Positions 50,501 to 62,000 of a stretch of 64,000 nt of DNA are shown one piece after another; the stretch's first letter is position 1, and each line of letters begins with the position of its first letter. This stretch comes from Promerops cafer (lineage: Eukaryota > Chordata > Aves > Passeriformes > Nectariniidae): positions 30,980 through 94,979 of the forward strand of contig VZSE01005034.1 in NCBI GenBank assembly GCA_013398275.1, read 5' to 3'. A program made the position numbers and the translations under genes. A model generated the notes under the pieces. That model worked only from the letters and a program-made list of their open reading frames with translations. It did not search any database and was not told the origin of the DNA.

Positions 50501-53500
50501 CACAGATCTGCAGATCTGCCCCTCCACTCACCAGTGGGGTTTCCCCATGGAACAAGCTGGTGGCTGCTGCAGTACAAGCCGTATCTGTGCTGGCCAGCTG
50601 TGCCCCTGCAGCTGTGCTAATCATCACAACTCCAGAACAGGATGCACTCACGTTAAAATCTCTTCTTAAGAAGATCTCTGTGTAGCTAATGCAGCAACTA
50701 GAGCTACCTACACTATGGTGAAGATCAGGAATATGTCACAGCAAAGTCTGGGGTGGGAAACTCCCTGTTCGGGTTAGAACATCATCCTACAAATGTTCAC
50801 TCGTTCTTTAACAACCCAAGCTGTTCCAATGAAAAATGTTAATGAAACTTCATTTTTGTGTCCCCTGCAGATGGAAGCCCTTAGGTATGGCATCTGTCAT
50901 TTCTGACAATGCTGTTTTTGAAGAAATTGTGTGGATATTTTGCAAAAAATAATTCTGCCTGTGTAAATAGGGGCTGCTGGATAAATTTGTAGCTGGCATC
51001 AGATGGATAAACTTTTTAACAATAACAGAATACACAAGGAACACAAACACTCATCCATGAAAGGGTGAATGCTGAGTGACTTTCATAATTCTCTTCTGAG
51101 CCATTTTTATGTGCAAACTGTGTAATATCCAGTAGAAACACTAGCTTTTCTTCCTCACAAAAATGAAAGCACCAGAAGAGAGCACAGCTGGAAGTTCTGG
51201 TTGCTATTTGGTGTAAGTGTTTGGAGTGATAACTCTGGGTATGCCCAGCTACCAGATAAATGCAGTAGGCAGAGATCACACTTAATTTTTGTGTCCTTAT
51301 CAAATGTTATCAGACAGGTGTAGCCTGGATAGAATTAGAAACTGTGTGCATGTTTGGCTTGCTTTTGTGAAGAAGTCAGGCAATTCAAAGTACCTTCTGC
51401 GAAGCAAGAAGGAGATTCTTGGTGTTTGGCTGGGTGAACTATGCTCTCTTCCCAGAAGCTCCCTCCCCTACTGCAGCAGGGGCAGTAGTGCTGGTGCTCT
51501 GTGTGGGGTGGAAAGCATTTTGGCTCTCTGAGCTGCAGGAGCCAAGCAGAAACCCAGCAGGTCTAATTCATCTCTTTTCCACCTCTGAAAAGTAACAACG
51601 ACCCATATTACTGGGAAGATGAGCCACACGTGCTCCCAGTAGGACTTCAGTATTACTCACAGCAGTTATTTACCCTCAGTTGGTTGATTGGATCTTTTAT
51701 TGTTTGTTTGTGGGGAGCGTTTTGTGGTGGTAGAGGTTGGCAAGTTTTGTGTTTTGTTTTTTATTTTTTTAATTATATATATCTTCTACCACAAGGAGTT
51801 GAATTTGCTTACACTTTGAAACTATAATCTAGCCTCAAAGATGTATTCCCACTCTTAGGTTAAAGCAGTAGTCCAGGGTACTGCTCGATGGAGTGCGTGG
51901 GAAAGCACTGACTTATCTCCTCTGGCTGGATGCAATGCTCTTCACACGCCTGTGCTCCAAAAATTACTGTAAAACTGACTCACTAGTTCTCTATTTTTTG
52001 CACTCTGTATTTCAGCAACTTCCAGCTCTTATCTGTCAAGTTTAGTAGTTTGGGCTTTTTGTTTTTTTCCCCCAATATCACACCCTAGAAGCATTGCCCA
52101 TCATCTGAAAATTGCAAAAGGGTTCTCTGTACCTCACATCACTAAAAGTGAAGTTTTGTCCATGTTTTTTAATGGTGCATGAGTTGACAGAGCTCTAGAG
52201 AATCTCCAAAAGGTCAAGAATGCCAAGACAGAAGTTACAGGTGTCAGGCAACTGAACTGGTATTTATTAGACATCCTTTCAGTATGTTACACTGAAACAC
52301 TTAATCACAAACCTGTGTAAAGTACTTTGCTGGAATACAAGGATGCCATTATATGGGGAAAATAATTTAAAAATAGAAATAAGAGGAAATAACATCATTG
52401 TGTCCTGTCTTAAAGTTTGTCTTCTAACTGTAGACTTTCACTAGTTCAGCTTCTGCTTTTCACTTCCATTTTCTCTCCCCCTTCTTTCAACGGCCTTCGT
52501 TCTGATTTTCACCCATTATCTGGCCCACTTTCTAGTCACTTTAATTTTTATCTTGCTTAAATTAGAGAATCGAGATGAAAAAAATTCTTATGACTTTTTA
52601 CCCTGTTCCAGTCTAACACGTTCCTCAGTTCCTCAATTTTATTATCACCTGATCTAGGCCTGTGGTTTAACTGCTCTTCTGTTACTAAAACTAAGCATGA
52701 AATGTATTGTCCAGCCTTACAAATATCATCTGCCACGGTATTGCCAGACCTGGAAGAGCATAAAAGCTCTGCTGCAAGGGGTGACAAAGAAAGTTTGGAC
52801 TGTAGAAGGAAAAAAGGCTACAAAAATCGGTTTCCTCTTGCCCCGTGCCTTTCACTTTTGACAGACAAACAGTGTCACCCAAACTATGCTGTGTTGGGAT
52901 GCAAACTGTGCCACCAGACCCGCCTGTAATTACTGGGATGACGAGATACTCCACATTCTCATCTCTTGCGCAAGCAGCTGCAAAGCGGAATTCCCCGGCC
53001 GCAGGAGCTCCTCGCTGCAGCATGCGGGCTGTGCTTCCAGCTCTAACAGCAGCAGAGGCAGCTGGAAAACAGACTGACTCCAGGAATAACCAAAGAGGCC
53101 TTCGGAGAATAATCCCGTTGTCAGTTTCCTTTTCCTTTTAAGCCAAGGTGCTTTTGTCTCTTTTGGCAAACTTCAGTGCTCCCTTCTAAACATTTTGGTA
53201 GATTTAGGGACAAAGCTAATGCGTGAGGTGACAAGTTTTTAACAACGTGTTCTGCTTTTGATCTTCCTTCTCATTAAGCATTAGGTTCACCTATATACAC
53301 ACCAATACAAAGAAGCTGGCTGTAATCTGAATTTTCCCTACCTTGCTGACAACTTTCCATTCTGTTAAGCAGCTAATCTGGTAAACTATGAGCATATCCT
53401 GGTACTCAGCCTTTTTTCTTAAGAGTAAAGTCCTTCCCATTTCACACTTCTTTAAACCTCATCCAACTTCTTTGATTTTTGCACCAGAAAGCAGAAGCTT

Positions 53501-55619
53501 TAAAATAAACTGCTTCCAATCCCCCCCCAAAGGTATGTGAATGTTGAAGCTGCTTCTCATTTGAATGACCATTGTCTCTGTTGGACACACACTCCTCACC
53601 AGAACCAGGTTTCAGTTGTGCTGGCTACTGCATCAGCTGTCAGGGCAACTCTGCACTGTGAGACTGTGGGACTAAGTTTGGTATAGAAATCCCTTGTGAT
53701 GACTGAAAATTTCATTGTACGGTCTGGAGAGTGATATACCTACTTGTCCCAGGTGAAGAAGTTCTTACATTAAGAGATCTTTCAGATTATGCTACAAGAA
53801 TGTCTGCTGCATGAGGACTTCTTTTGCGTCTTTAGGCAAAAAAAAAAAAAAAAGGAGAAGAAAAGTGGCTTTAGTACTGGCTGGAAAGAAAGGGCCTTGT
53901 TTATTATTTTGAAGGGACTTTTTACCTGGCATTGCTTATTCAGCTTTAATGCATTTGACTCAAACACACTTCCTTGAAGGAGATGCTGAGTATTCTGTGG
54001 AAGGGTGAAAAGTTTAGGTTTTCCATTGAAGTGGAAGTAAAATAAAGAAGGTACAGCTTTAAAAATTCGTATTTTTAAATGCATATGAGCCCTCTCATTT
54101 GTACTCTTTCCTTCTTGTGGATACCACATTAAGTACCACATCAAGCTGTATTTCTACAAGACTGTCTATGAGGATAAACTCCTTGCTGTTTATAGGCACA
54201 TGTTACTGGCATATATTAACTCAGACCACATTGTGGAAATCAATAAAAGTCTGGTAATTGGGAATCATGATTCCCACAACAGCTGCAGCTAATTTTTCTT
54301 TCCTTCTTCCCTGTAGACTCTGTTTCAGGAAGAGCATAATCTTACAGATGTAAAGAAAAAGTATAGAATGGCTACTCTGGGTACCCCTGCAAAGTGACTT
54401 TACTGAATTTCATACCTGTTAGGTGCTTCAGTTACCAAGCATTTCATTAGAAGGTTCTTTTAAATATGGGAAAGTAGCACCAGTGTGGAGATAGTAATTC
54501 CAAGCTACTTTGTTGCACTCCAATTTGTTCACTAAGTAAATGAATCGCAAAAATAAGCAATGAATTGGTCTGAATCCACAAGTACTCAGGAAGCAAAACA
54601 CCTTTACTTTTTTCATCAGCTCTTTTTGAATGCAGAGCTGACACCAGAGCCGTTTTGCTTTGTCAGAATGATCACTGGCCTTTCTTCTGCTTTGCCTCCC
54701 CTTTGCATTGCTGCCACTGATCCCACCCTGCCTGCTCCCACCCGTGCTGCTCCTCCAGCCCGTGTTTCTCCTGTCCCACGGCAGTGCTGCCGGTGACAAA
54801 GTGACCCAAGCCTTCCTCCTGTAAAAACCAAAACTAACTGGCAGAAAAAATGGGCGAGTCGCATCAGACGGAACAAGGTCTGTCGAAACCTTCGGCCGTC
54901 CTTTTTGCTCCTGGGCTTTTGCTTTTCGGTGAGCACCATGTCCTCCTCGCACGGCTGGGAATTGTCCGCTGCTCTCCCTCCTGAAGCCCCAGGCACCTTT
55001 GGGAACCCTGCTGCCCCCGGGCCCCAGCAAGGACAGCAGCTCTCCAGAGCAGGGCCCAGGCCAAGCTACAAGGAGGCAGCTGAAGGGATGGCACAGGGAG
55101 GGCAGGGGTCTGAGGCCAGGCTCTGGGTTTGGTGCTCCCTGGAAAGGCAGGGAAGTGGCACGGCACAGCCTGGGCTCTATCCGATGGCGATGGCTTCAAG
55201 GCCACAGAGGTTCTCCGAGGGAAGCAGCACCCCTGCCACCAGCTCTCCGCTACATTCGAACCGTGTGTCTGCGCTCTCGGTTTTCTAGCTATCCTTTATT
55301 TCTCCCGGTCCCCTGTGCCAGCCTGTCACCCCTGCCACCGGGACGAGGCGCTGGGCTCCTCCGAGGGGCCACGGCACGCACGGAGCCCTTTGGCGGCCTC
55401 GCTCAGACGGACCCGGCGCTGCCTCATCCCTCACTTCACCGCCGAAATCCAGCAGCCAGACCCAGCAGCTCCCCCCCCGCCAGCCCCGTCGGGTGTCCCG
55501 GCACGCCCAGGGCTGTCACTGAGGGCGCCCTCGGTGCGGCCCCCGAGCACCGCTTACCCGAGCGCCATCAGCTCCCGGTCCAGCGGCGCGGCGGGACGCG
55601 GCTCCCGGCGCTGGGTCAT
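35497..55619 (-). CDS. DAPP1: DAPP1 (BAM32), dual adaptor of phosphotyrosine and 3-phosphoinositides; complete
   Basis: Cytosolic adaptor of B-cell and other haematopoietic receptors. Its SH2 domain binds phosphotyrosine partners such as PLCG2, and its PH domain binds PI(3,4)P2/PI(3,4,5)P3 at the plasma membrane downstream of PI3K. Coding exons in transcript order: 55558-55619, 46920-47042, 43605-43738, 40805-40935, 39440-39487, 39140-39202, 37121-37206, 36510-36597, 35497-35547; 786 nt and 261 residues against 280 in human. SH2 spans about residues 22-113, with the phosphotyrosine-binding Arg at about 48 (SYLLR). The regulatory tyrosine (human Tyr139) is at about 126 in PSIYESV. PH spans about 151-249, starting LGTKEGYLIKQG, with the lipid-binding K...R...R pattern in KIVKNWKTRW. 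The N-terminus and last 16 residues differ from mammals. All nine joins close in phase. Confidence 0.97.
35548..36509 (-). other. DAPP1: DAPP1 intron 8
   Basis: 962 bp, over half of it made up of a CR1 copy (35833-36359). Nothing else recognised. Confidence 0.85.
35833..36359 (+). mobile_element. CR1 LINE 3' end in DAPP1 intron 8
   Basis: Top-strand CR1: GGCACTGGTGAGGCCACACC, CTGTGTCCAGTTCTGGGCC, AGAAAAGGGCAGTGGAG, AGGAATTTCTTCACAGAAGG, ATTGGAATGGGCTGCCCAGG, and an end TTTCCAACCTAATTGATTCTGTG followed by a partial second octamer. It is 5' truncated and antisense to DAPP1. Confidence 0.95.
36510..36597 (-). CDS. DAPP1: DAPP1 exon 8: PH domain end
   Basis: The minus strand encodes LVFPLRTYYLCAKTGIEADE then WMKILRWKL, the last strands and C-terminal helix of the PH domain, including the invariant helix Trp. 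The first T completes Cys; it ends in phase 0 before GTAAGG. Confidence 0.96.
36598..37120 (-). other. DAPP1: DAPP1 intron 7
   Basis: 523 bp, nothing recognised. Confidence 0.85.
37121..37206 (-). CDS. DAPP1: DAPP1 exon 7: PH domain middle
   Basis: The minus strand encodes ATEPIRALDLTECSAVQFDY then SQERVNCF plus TG of a split Cys. The DLTECSAVQFDYSQ stretch is nearly invariant in the family. Acceptor TCTCTTCAAG is less pyrimidine-rich than the others. Confidence 0.96.
37734..37768. repeat. AT-rich perfect inverted repeat
   Basis: A 13-bp perfect stem with a 4-base AAAA loop (37734-37746 pairs with 37751-37763). It overlaps an 18-bp palindrome, CTTTTATATATATAAAAG (37751-37768). A preceding CACACACCCACACATATATA tract suggests it arose from a CA/TA microsatellite. 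Confidence 0.85.
38771..38885 (+). mobile_element. Short CR1 3' fragment in DAPP1 intron 6
   Basis: GCCAGGCTGGACAGGGCTTG, GAGCAGCCTGGTCTAGTGGA, GGTGTCCCTGCCCATGG and CTTCCAACCTGAACTATTCTGTG are the classic last 115 bases of CR1. It is antisense to the gene. Confidence 0.93.
39140..39202 (-). CDS. DAPP1: DAPP1 exon 6: PH domain
   Basis: The minus strand encodes NWKTRWFTLHRNELKYFKDQ and T, in phase 0 at both ends. WKTRWFTL carries the arginine that contacts the 3-phosphate of the inositol lipid in PH domains of this class. Confidence 0.97.
39203..39439 (-). other. DAPP1: DAPP1 intron 5 (237 bp)
   Basis: Short intron, GTAAGG donor, TTTCAG acceptor. Nothing else in it. Confidence 0.9.
39440..39487 (-). 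CDS. DAPP1: DAPP1 exon 5: PH domain start
   Basis: The minus strand encodes exactly 16 codons, LGTKEGYLIKQGKIVK. This is the first PH strand and the basic loop that binds phosphoinositide. The loop is KQGKIVK where human has KQGGLVK, one more basic residue. Confidence 0.97.
39488..40804 (-). other. DAPP1: DAPP1 intron 4
   Basis: 1.3 kb, nothing recognised. Confidence 0.85.
40805..40935 (-). CDS. DAPP1: DAPP1 exon 4: SH2 end, phosphotyrosine site, linker
   Basis: GA completes Gly, then TLIVLKHPYPRQVEEPSIYE, SVRVHTAMQTGRTESD and LVPNAPS. The exon finishes the SH2 domain and carries the tyrosine (IYESV) phosphorylated by Src-family kinases in the human protein. Acceptor TTTCTCTGCAG, donor GTAAGT. 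Confidence 0.97.
40936..43604 (-). other. DAPP1: DAPP1 intron 3
   Basis: 2.7 kb of AT-rich sequence, nothing recognised. Confidence 0.85.
43605..43738 (-). CDS. DAPP1: DAPP1 exon 3: SH2 domain centre
   Basis: The minus strand encodes GKDSVKHFHVEHTGTSFKFG, FNEFSSLKELVMHFANQP and LIGSET, the central strands and second helix of SH2. VKHFHVE includes the conserved beta-D His. It ends in G of a split Gly codon. Confidence 0.97.
43739..46919 (-). other. DAPP1: DAPP1 intron 2
   Basis: 3.2 kb, strongly AT-rich around 45-45.7 kb. No repeat or gene recognised. Confidence 0.85.
46920..47042 (-). CDS. DAPP1: DAPP1 exon 2: SH2 domain start with the phosphotyrosine-binding Arg
   Basis: G completes Gly, then WYHDNLTRHAAEALLLSNGQ, DGSYLLRKSNEREDLYSLSV and AG of a split Arg. 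WYH and the LLR of the beta-B strand (FLVR equivalent) are the SH2 signature. Acceptor GTCTCCCCAG. Confidence 0.97.
47043..55557 (-). other. DAPP1: DAPP1 intron 1 (8.5 kb)
   Basis: Non-coding. It holds poly-A runs of 14-16 bases at 48866-48881, 50066-50079 and 53838-53853, without adjoining processed gene sequence. Toward the right end (54.7-55.55 kb) it becomes GC-rich as it enters the DAPP1 promoter island. Open frames up to 200 codons here follow from composition. Confidence 0.8.
55558..55619 (-). CDS. DAPP1: DAPP1 exon 1: start codon
   Basis: The minus strand reads MTQRREPRPAAPLDRELMAL and GG of a split Gly before GTAAGC. The ATG has A at -3 (GGGACCATGA). The N-terminal stretch ahead of LMALGWYH is divergent from mammals and about 13 residues shorter. 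The next exon joins in frame as LGWYHDNL. Confidence 0.92.
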
Positions 55620-56040
55620 GGTCCCGCGGCTGCTCCGCCGCCTCCGCGGGGCTGAGGAAGTGCGGGCCGGCACCTCCCCGGGCGGGGCCCATCCCCTCCC
55701 GGCCCGNGCCCCCCGACTCCCAGCGGTGCCCGGTGTCGCCCCCATACTGCTAACACCTTGGTTTATCGCCAGAATAATTCATACTTCCCGTTGCTTTAAT
55801 ACGAACTCCCAGAAGCTCGTATTCCAAAGGGTTTCGTTGTCCGCTCGTTTTTCTCCTGCAATCAATCAGTGAATGCCCCTCGCCTCTTCTGTGTCCGCCA
55901 AAGTGCTCAGCGAGGAAATCTGTGGAGGTGAACTTTGTGGATTATTCAGGCTTTCAATCCTGTCCCCAGCCAGCCCCCAGAGCCCCGGGGGGTTGTCGCT
56001 TGCCCCTCTGAGCGCAGCTTTCCATGGCCCCGCCGCTGGA
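55620..56040 (-). promoter_or_regulatory. DAPP1: DAPP1 5' UTR and promoter island
   Basis: GC- and CpG-rich sequence directly upstream of the start codon, with one undetermined base at 55707. No TATA box at a suitable distance was noticed. Transcription start not located. Confidence 0.6.
55654..55662 (+). promoter_or_regulatory. DAPP1: ETS/PU.1-like motif GAGGAAGTG
   Basis: GAGGAAGTG fits the PU.1 and ETS core (GAGGAAGT), 35 bases upstream of the DAPP1 ATG. DAPP1 is expressed in B and myeloid cells, where PU.1 acts at TATA-less promoters. A 9-base match alone is weak evidence. Confidence 0.35.
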
Positions 56041-59000
56041 TTGCCAGGGAAGGGGGATGCTGCTTGCGCGGGGTCTGCCTCGCCACGGCCCCGGCATCCT
56101 GACCCGCTGATTTCCGTGGTGATCCTCCGTGCAGGCTTTGAAGGGGTCACGCTGTCTTTCTGAAACAGGAATAGAAATATAAACTGCTAGAAATTTACAA
56201 CCGACTTCATTCCCTCTTTGGAAGTATCAAGAGGACTGAGCTTTGTGGATGAGAAATTTCTGAGTGTTATTTGGTGTCTGTTCTTTCCAATGTTTAAACG
56301 ACCTCCTGCAATACTAGAGGTTATTTGTATTCCTCAATACTTCATGGACAGTAATTATTATAGGTGTGTCAGATCCCTTACTAAACTTTTCTGACAAAAG
56401 GACAGGACTCCACAAAAAAACGACAACAAAAAAAGAAGACAGAATGCTCCTTTCCAGTCATACTGAAGTTTTCACCAGGTATCCATTACTAAAAATCAGC
56501 TGTTTCCAGAAAAACTGGTATTTAAAGAGGACAGAACAGCTACTTATTTTCCCACAAGCAGTCGTATGGGCTGCATGCTCAGTGTGGAGCTAAGAGTCAT
56601 TTGGAATAGGATTTTTTAGCCTGCAGATCCTACTGGTCTAGGGGAATCAGTTTTGAAAGAGCTTTTCTAGCCTCCCAAATGGGAATATCTTCAGAGAGGT
56701 TCCATGTGTATGATCAGACTGTCCTTTGTTTGAGCTTCAAATTGTGGCAGCAAGGTGCTCTGCTTCTGTACTTACCTGTTCATGTCGACAGGCAGACATT
56801 CAGTTGTAGATAAAGATATTGCAAATAAGCTGGGGGGTTTTTTCCTTGCTAGGAAAAAATAATTTTTTTGTGGGGAAAAATATTTTTTTTCCTTTTTCTG
56901 AGTTTGCCCCTTCCTCTATTGCTCATTCAAAGCTTGTGATCTGATACTTTCTTTGGTAACCTAACTCTGAAATCCACAACATTTGTTAAATAGATGCTTT
57001 GATGTCTCCACTCTTTGCTTGTATTTGCTGGATAGATTTATTTCTTATTGTTCTCCTCTTCTGGAAGCTGCTGTGTTTGATTTCAGCAGTGATGAACCCA
57101 TTCCAGGTTGTCTTGTCTGTTTTACTGATAGAGGCAGAAAAGCACCTATGAAAATTTCTGGGTTATAGAGGAAAAGGCACAGAAGGAAAAATTAATTCAA
57201 TTCCAAGCAACAAAGAGCCACAGCTAATGATGCTACAAATGGTCTTAAAAGTTCAGCAGTGCAGGCTCAGAGGTGGTTTCCAGCCCTTGTGTACACCATT
57301 GTGTTTTGTGCAGCAGTGTGTTGCAGTGGGAGGGGGTTCCCACCTGGGAGCAGATGCTTCCTCTTACTCTGCACCTGAGAGTGCAATGTTTCCTCTTCAT
57401 TTGAGGGGGGAAAAAACAAACAAAAAAAAAAAAGGCAGAAATCGTACTCTCATGCAGCAGAGCCCGTCTTTCCCTTTAATGAAGTCCACTTGATTTTGGG
57501 TTTCTGACACAGAGTAGCCACTGGACAGAAAGGCTACAGACCTCCAGCTTGCACTTCCCCAAAGCCAGAATACTTCAGTGTCTGCGTTTTGGTCCTGCCC
57601 AAGCACGGGCATCCCTGCTGGAGGACTGGCTCCGTGTGCAGTGTGAGTGCTGTGCCGAGCAGACCTGTAGATAGCAGCAGTGCTCTGGTGCTTGCAGCTC
57701 AGCCCGAGCGCTGCTGGCCCCAGAGCCCCCCCAAAAGACAGTTTGGCTCTCTACTCATCCCCTCACAGCTGGCAGTTAAAAATCAAAGCGTGATTTAATT
57801 AAAAAACTCAATCTCTTCAAGTCTTTCTTGAATAGCTGCACTATCTCACAGGACACAAACACCAAACCCCTATTGTTTTAAATTTAGGTCATGAAAAACA
57901 GGAGAACAATGGCCTTCAAAATGGGGAGGGTCAATAATGATCAATACATGTGCAATTACTCCTTGTGTTGTGTCACACTAGGTTACTCCAGAATGCCATA
58001 TTTACCAGCAGACTTCAAAACCCAGGAAATGCTTGACAGTGCAGCCACCAGGTCTCTCAGTCCAGCAGGTGTTTGCTTTTATGATAGTGTTTTTGGAGAT
58101 TGTGTGTTCTGTTTGGGCAGAAACTGTGGGATTGCTAGGTATATCACATGTGACCTGCAAGAGGTCAGGTCCCAGGATCACGATGGTTCTTCCAGGTTTT
58201 TGAGTTTTTATGCAGCAATTGTTTAAAACTGTTTGAAAGTTTTAATTTTTTTTCAGGTAGCTGTAATTTTGTACTTTAAGATATACTAAATTAATAACGG
58301 AGAATTTGGCTTCGATAAGCATGTGACTAATAAATAGACACGATTGCTGCAAAAGTATAATTAACTCCAGTTATTTGACAGAACTTGGCAGGAAAGAATT
58401 GAAAATTTAATTTCTTTCCTTCTACCATTTCACCGTCTAACAACCTGAATAGATTATAGATAGCTGTGAACCACCCAGGCAAAGATGGTCAGTCACAAAG
58501 ACAGTGATTTCACCCAAATGAAAGTAAAAAAACCAGAAATATCACAGAGCCATTGTTAACATGATTGGGATGAGGGATAGGTTGGGATGGAGCACAGTGG
58601 GCACCTGCAGAGCACAGGTTTCCTACACAACAGAGAGTTGGCCATTGATTTATTCCTTTTAAGGTGATTGCAGCTGATAATTTGGCTGTGCCCAAGACAT
58701 CTAATCCCTATTACACTCAGGTATGACCCCATGGGATTCTGTGAAACACTCTAAAGCAGCTACAGGAATCTTTCCACTGTGTTCAAACACAGGACGCACA
58801 CTAATATCATCTTCTGAAATTAACCTGATTCTTCCCTTCTGAATGTGGCATAGATCATCTTGGAGTGTTTATTGGAAACAATTTTTATGCTGGAAAACAC
58901 TTCAGATACTGGACATCAGCAAAGTGATGAGTTCACTTTGTGGATTTTGAGGCACCTAAGCCATGTTTATTTAATGTGTTTCTAATGTCCACAGTCAACA

Positions 59001-62000
59001 CATTTCCAGAACATGCCAGATAGCCCTGTGTTGACTGCAATCTACTCAGATAGGAAACACAGAACAGTGGTGAGAAAAGGGATCTGAAACTACCCAGGTT
59101 CCCAGGGGGAAATGGCTTGAAGACAAATTGTGCAAAAGGAAGGGTTGTTCTTGCCCTGTTTTCTCCACAGTTTGGGTGGAGCAGGGCTTCTATAGCTAAA
59201 GATCCCAATAGTTGTGCTGCTGTCAGGGTTCATTCCCCAGACTTGATCAGGAACACGTCTCCACCTAGGCACAGCAAGAGGTGCAACAGCCATGCCCTCC
59301 CAATCCTTTGTGGAGTTTCCTGACAAGTAGGATAGGCCCAGCCATGCCACAAAGGAGTATGATTATGTATGGGATCCCAGAGATATTCATTTAATAATTC
59401 GGCTTTGTAAGTCTCTTAACTTTGCCCTTAGTAAAAAAACTATTCTTCATATTCTTCATGATGTGACTTTCGGGACCAAACATAGTTATCATTTCTAACA
59501 TAATGCACTTTCTCCTCCTGTTTGCTCTAGGAAATTCAGCTACTCTTCTAGGGCTAATTACAGGAGAATTTTTTTTCCTGGTTTCTGAACTTAAACAGGG
59601 ACATGGAAATAAGTACAGGAAGTTTCCCTTGATCCTTGCTAATATTTTTTGCTAGCCCTTTATTGCAGTGTGCATAACCAGGAGCTGAAGCATGTATATT
59701 TTGAGATGATGGTGGGAGATTAAATGCCTCTAGCTAGAACAGCTGTGTTATTGCACGTGGTTTGGTTTTCACAGTTTCAATAATGTGGATAATGATGTGA
59801 AGATTATGTGTTTCCACTTTCAGTTCTACAAGGAAAACTTTCTAGGAACTTTGTCCATCCACTCTTTAATGCGCGTGTGTGCTTGAAGCCTTCAACACAT
59901 TTTTCATGTCTTCTTAGACACAGCCAAAGCCTCTTTAAAACTTCCCACTTTAGAGCAATGCTCTCTGAATAGATGATGTGCAAATATTTTTCCTGTCCAG
60001 CCAAACCCCAAGGTGATCTCAAGAAATAAACCCAAACACCTAGAAATTATCTTTAAATTAGAAAATGTGGGTTTCAGTGGCTGTTAGTGGCAGCACATGT
60101 GAGGAGGTGGGGGTGAGCAGGTCTTGTTGCCCAAAGGCCAGGGTGAGGGGCAAGGTTGGAGACAGGCAGCTCCTCTTGTGGGCCACGTGGTGCCTTGAGC
60201 CAAGTGACCTGCTGGCAGTTCAGCCTCTGTCCAAGAGGAATCAGACCTGGCTGGCAAGCCTGTGCTCCGAGATTATTAAAAGATGTAGAGGGAAGGAGCC
60301 GACTCCCTCAAAGATGGCTCTTGGCTGTAGTGGTCTGGGGTGGGGAGCACCTTCAGGATTGGGGACCTGAATGTCCTCACCGGGAGCTGCTCCAGGGATT
60401 CCTGCTTGCCTGTGAAGCCAGCCCATAACTGTGTCCTGCAGCAAAGCCCAGGGTGCCAGCTCCACCTCTGTTCTGGCTCACAGCTCCTCACAGATGACAT
60501 TGCAGGACCCATGGCCGAGTACTCAGGTAGAGACTGCACCCAGAGCAGGACTGACCACACGCATCGGTGACCACCATACACAAAAACTGATGGAGATGCA
60601 GCATATGGTTTCAGGCTTAGGTAAAAGTGTCAAAACATACAAAATTAAACCGTTTAAACTAGAGAGGGGATAAGAGAAAAAAAGGATGAGAACAGTCTTA
60701 CTTGCTGATTTGTAAAACTGTTGTGCGATCTTACTGCAGCTCATAAATTGGATTTTTTCATTTTTGTTTTTTGCAACTTCAAAGTTTACGTTCAAATAAC
60801 ATATAATAAATAACAAATTATATAATAATAAATAACTTATAATACATAATGAATACAGTATCATATAATAATATAATATAATAAAAATATATCTGTGCCC
60901 TATCAAACTTGATAGCCCTGTCACCTTATGCAACTGTTTATGGATACAGGGACAAGCTTTGGGAGTAATACCAAGACCTGAGTAGAAAGGAGCTCAGGAG
61001 AAGAAATTATTTTACCCAAATAAAATTATGTTACATCAGTAGCTCAGAAAACACTTGAATGTCGCATCATTTTGCCTCTTATGGCACTGCTGATGCATAA
61101 AGCAGGATACTGAGAATCTAGGTCAAAATGGGGATGCAGCTTGCTTTCTGAGAACAGTGTTTGCAGTTATAGTGCCTTTTCCTTGCAGAGGAAGCATGGG
61201 TTAATATGTTAACATTATGTGATCATAATATGTTAGGGTTATCCCAGAAGACATTTTGCTGCAGTTACAGATGCCAGGCATTTTTCAGTGCCTCATCAAA
61301 AGCACAGTCCACTGCCAGTTGCTAATTTAAAGATGTATATGCCTTGTGGCAGGTCAATTTTTTTCTAAAATGAATAAGAGCCTAACCTTAGAAAGGGTGC
61401 AGGAGCTTTATAACTAATATTTTGTGGACCCTAATTGGTGTAATGGGTGTTCAATGCACTGCAAATGCCTGGTATGGATGGCTGCTTCTCCTACCAGCAC
61501 ATGGCATCAATGACCATTTGCGAGCCAGCAGCAGCTTCATCTCCCATTCCATTCCATGTTCAGGCATCTCAGCAACTTTAAAAACCAACACTCTGTCACA
61601 TTAACACCCAAGAGCAGTGTCCTGGCAGGGTCCAGGTTATAAACAGAGATCCTGTCCAGAAGCCTGGTCTTACCTGAGATGTCCATCTGCCCACGCTTGC
61701 AGGCATGATCGTTGCACGCCCACTTCGGGGCGATTGCAGTGGATCTCTCCTGCAATAGTGGGACAGGCTGTGCACGTTGCTGTGCCCTCCACATTCTCCC
61801 TGCTCAAGGGCACGAGAGCACGTCCTCTGCTGGTTCTGGTGAGGGGAAAGCCAAGCTTGGGTCATCTATGGAGGATTGTGAGAAAAGAGGAGAGAGCAGA
61901 GGACGCAGGCAACCATGCCATGCTCTCCTGCAGGGCCTTCAAAAAGCACCAGGACTGTTGGGATTTTTGTATTTAAACTGCAGATATTGTATTTTTTTTT

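Noticed and set aside
48866..53853. Poly-A runs of 14-16 bases as possible tails of processed pseudogenes
   Set aside because: No gene-like sequence precedes them on the strand that would be expected, and no target-site duplications were seen. They look like simple homopolymer runs.
54428..55030. 200-codon minus-strand open frame
   Set aside because: It lies inside DAPP1 intron 1, resembles no family, and has no splice or promoter support.
54999..55872. Overlapping + strand open frames of 218 and 247 codons
   Set aside because: They lie in the GC-rich DAPP1 promoter island, run antisense across exon 1, have low-complexity Pro/Ala/Arg content and cross an undetermined base. Absence of stops is expected from composition.
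57891..58226. 111-codon + strand open frame upstream of DAPP1
   Set aside because: No recognised domain, no convincing splice sites or upstream promoter; similar frames occur throughout the non-coding parts.
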